From positions 1 through 8,581 of the forward strand of contig JAICTW010000070.1 in assembly GCA_025936195.1 (NCBI GenBank): a DNA stretch of 8,581 nt. The letters are read 5' to 3'. Made by a program: the position numbers and the translations under genes. This stretch comes from Flavisolibacter sp. (GTDB lineage Bacteria; Bacteroidota; Bacteroidia; Chitinophagales; Chitinophagaceae). Positions 7,745 through 8,581 of the stretch are shown in pieces (the stretch's first letter is position 1; each line of letters opens with the position of its first letter). Under the pieces are notes generated by a model. It was given only the letters and a program-made list of their open reading frames with translations, had not been told where the DNA came from and made no database searches.

Positions 7745-8397
7745 TGAAAATTAGACTATTTATCTGTTTTTTATTATTCTCCTGTCGAAATAATGAAGTG
7801 ATGAAAAGGGAATTCTATAGAAGTGGCGAGTTGAAATCAGAATTCAAAACAGTAGGGAAAATGAAAAATGGAGAAGCGAAGTACTATTATAAAAATGGTT
7901 TATTAAAAGATAAAGTTAATTATAAGAACGATATTTTGGACGGCGACTGCTTTTCATATGATAAAGGCGGCCATCTTATCTCCAGAGGTTATTTCCGGGG
8001 AGGTAAGCCAGTGGGGCCAATTTTTTATTACTATCAAAATAATCTGATATTGTACAATGAAAGGGATTTGAAACAAGATGTGTATTATGTAAAAAAATTT
8101 GATTCTTCGAACAAGCAGTTAATAAAGGAAGAAGGAGTTTGTTTAAGCCCTAATCTTGAGGTAAGAAAAATTTCTGAAAGTGGATATGACGTTACGATTT
8201 TTTATTCTGAACCAGAAGGCTATACAAATGAGATTCTTGTAATGACAAATGACAGGAAGCAATCCATTGAGAAGAATAGATACCACTTCTTAGATCTAAG
8301 AATCAATAAAGGAGGTAAACTGAGAATTTATTCTGAACTAAATGACAATTTAGGCCGAATTGTTTGCAGGGATAGTTTAATTAAAATCTTTAATTGA
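7744..8397 (+). CDS. MORN_2/YwqK-type repeat lipoprotein, candidate immunity protein for the RHS tip
   Basis: The product has 217 residues. The ATG at 7744 overlaps the RHS stop codon by one base (TGATG), so translation is probably coupled. A TTG immediately before it (7741) is a poorer start. The N terminus (MKIRLFICFLLFSC) is a short lipoprotein signal with a lipobox ending at C14; Phe at -2 is slightly unusual. Residues about 23-97 contain three MORN_2-like units of the form E-x-Y-x2-G-x-L-x2-E, K-x-G-E/D-G, YYY-x-N-G-x-L, Y-K-N-x-x-x-D-G. These are typical of the YwqK family, which databases label as a toxin-antitoxin antitoxin. Residues about 100-217 are predicted beta-rich and I do not recognise them. 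Context suggests immunity to the RHS tip. A lipoprotein would act in the periplasm or at the outer membrane, which would place the toxin target there. If translation instead began at M20 (7801), the protein would be cytoplasmic. The gene is strikingly A+T-rich. Confidence 0.75.
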   Translation: MKIRLFICFLLFSCRNNEVMKREFYRSGELKSEFKTVGKMKNGEAKYYYKNGLLKDKVNYKNDILDGDCFSYDKGGHLISRGYFRGGKPVGPIFYYYQNNLILYNERDLKQDVYYVKKFDSSNKQLIKEEGVCLSPNLEVRKISESGYDVTIFYSEPEGYTNEILVMTNDRKQSIEKNRYHFLDLRINKGGKLRIYSELNDNLGRIVCRDSLIKIFN

Positions 8398-8414
8398 GTT
8401 ATGCCTTTAATGAA

Positions 8415-8448
8415 TTAGCACTATCTCATAAACAATGTAAGTAAAAAA
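8415..8448 (+). repeat. Tandem 34-bp repeat, copy 1 (outer)
   Basis: This matches 8452-8485 at 29 of 34 positions by direct reading, with a period of 37 bases. It starts TTAGCACT and ends GTAAGTAAAAAA. The reverse complement contains an ACACAGTTT-like block of the sort seen at ends of IS256-type elements. It may be an extra transposase-binding end or a remnant of an earlier insertion. Confidence 0.7.
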
Positions 8449-8451
8449 AGT

Positions 8452-8485
8452 TTAGCACTGTTTCACAAACTGTGTAAGTAAAAAA
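8452..8485 (+). repeat. Tandem 34-bp repeat, copy 2 (inner), probable IS terminal repeat
   Basis: This is the second copy of the 34-bp unit, directly next to the palindrome. Its part at 8458-8475 is matched in inverted orientation at 8527-8544 (15 of 18 bases), across the presumed transposase start. The partner right-end repeat would be outside the window. Confidence 0.65.
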
Positions 8486-8544
8486 TAGTTGGGGTTGCAA
8501 CCCCAACTATTTTTTTAATTTTAAAACCACAGTTTATGGAACAG
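8458..8544 (+). promoter_or_regulatory. Nested inverted repeats that could sequester the transposase start codon
   Basis: Arm 8458-8475 pairs with arm 8527-8544 (15 of 18 Watson-Crick plus one G-U in RNA). The perfect palindrome 8480-8515 sits between the arms. The ATG at 8536 lies inside the 3' arm. In a transcript that enters from outside the element, this would fold into one long structure that terminates the RNA or hides the start codon. IS10 and IS50 are known to block read-through expression in this way. The application here is inferred. Confidence 0.45.
8480..8515. terminator. Perfect 36-bp palindrome, likely bidirectional intrinsic terminator
   Basis: All 18 base pairs match around the centre 8497/8498. 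The inner part reads AGTTGGGGTTGC and its complement, flanked by an A-run on the left and a T-run on the right. On either strand it gives a G+C-containing hairpin followed by U residues. It would end transcription of the RHS/MORN operon and shield the downstream gene from read-through. Confidence 0.8.
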
Positions 8545-8581
8545 AAACAACAGTTAATTGACGATTTTTTAAAGCAGTTAA
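8536..8581 (+). CDS. Start of a gene leaving the window, probably an IS transposase
   Basis: Fifteen codons are visible (MEQKQQLIDDFLKQL) and the frame is open to the edge. The segment is short, charged and helical, like the N termini of IS256-type transposases in Bacteroidota, but too short for a firm call. No Shine-Dalgarno site is seen. The region before the ATG is A/T-rich, which is normal for Bacteroidota. The ATG lies inside an arm of an inverted repeat (8527-8544). Confidence 0.5.
   Translation, partial: MEQKQQLIDDFLKQL

Larger units (their letters stand above)
8452..8581 (+). mobile_element. Left end of an insertion sequence, possibly IS256-like (truncated by the window edge)
   Basis: A terminal-repeat-like sequence, a strong palindrome and a gene start follow one another within 130 bases directly downstream of the RHS/immunity pair. 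This is the usual order at an IS left end. The first residues of the gene (MEQKQQLIDDFLKQL) resemble starts of Bacteroidota IS256-type transposases. The outer boundary is uncertain: it could be at copy 1 (8415) instead. No target-site duplication can be checked because the other end is missing. Confidence 0.45.

Noticed and set aside
7741..7746. TTG at 7741 as the start of the MORN gene
   Set aside because: The ATG at 7744 overlaps the RHS stop in the common TGATG arrangement and gives a clean lipoprotein signal. The TTG adds only one residue.
8415..8485. Short CRISPR array
   Set aside because: There are only two copies, no unique spacer of proper length (3 bases between the 34-bp units), and the repeat is better explained as an IS end.

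Overview
The window looks like a piece of a Bacteroidota chromosome, most likely Chitinophagales or Sphingobacteriales. The evidence is a very long, cysteine-studded RHS/YD-repeat protein of the type common in that group, Shine-Dalgarno sites that are weak or absent, moderate to low G+C, and the wording of the RHS core (an NHLGNVLVTISDKK block, then DFYPFG, then YRYGFNGKE). The assignment comes from recognising family style, not from a search.

Layout, all on the + strand. (1) Positions 2-7744 form one reading frame that is already open at the left edge. A single in-frame TGA at 1655-1657 breaks it. The piece before the stop is at least 551 codons of N-terminal RHS scaffold. After the stop, 15 more open codons lead to the first ATG at 1703, and a further 2013 residues follow. 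The second piece carries the rest of the Cys-rich scaffold, a possible DNRLRE/CBM96-like beta domain, about a dozen YD-type repeats, the RHS-associated core ending in DPDG, and a 256-residue variable C-terminal tip. (2) Overlapping that stop by one base (TGATG) is a 217-residue predicted lipoprotein with MORN_2/YwqK-type repeats (7744-8397). Its position is that of an immunity gene behind an RHS toxin tip. (3) Positions 8398-8581 hold a tandemly duplicated 34-bp sequence, a perfect 36-bp palindrome that would act as a terminator, and the first 15 codons of a gene that leaves the right edge. I read this as the left end of an insertion sequence, possibly IS256-like.

How the parts may work together. 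RHS proteins of this architecture build a beta cage that encloses and releases a C-terminal toxic or adhesive tip. The tightly coupled small gene would protect the producer. The tip and the MORN gene are visibly more A+T-rich than the YD-repeat body, as expected for exchangeable tip/immunity cassettes. The in-frame TGA raises the question of whether this copy is still expressed as one protein. At the IS end, an imperfect inverted repeat is wrapped around the palindrome and its 3' arm contains the presumed transposase ATG. This arrangement could stop read-through transcripts from producing transposase.

There are no rRNA or tRNA genes and no CRISPR arrays. No gene-free stretch exceeds 300 bases. 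The longest is 8398-8535, which is filled by the IS-end structures.
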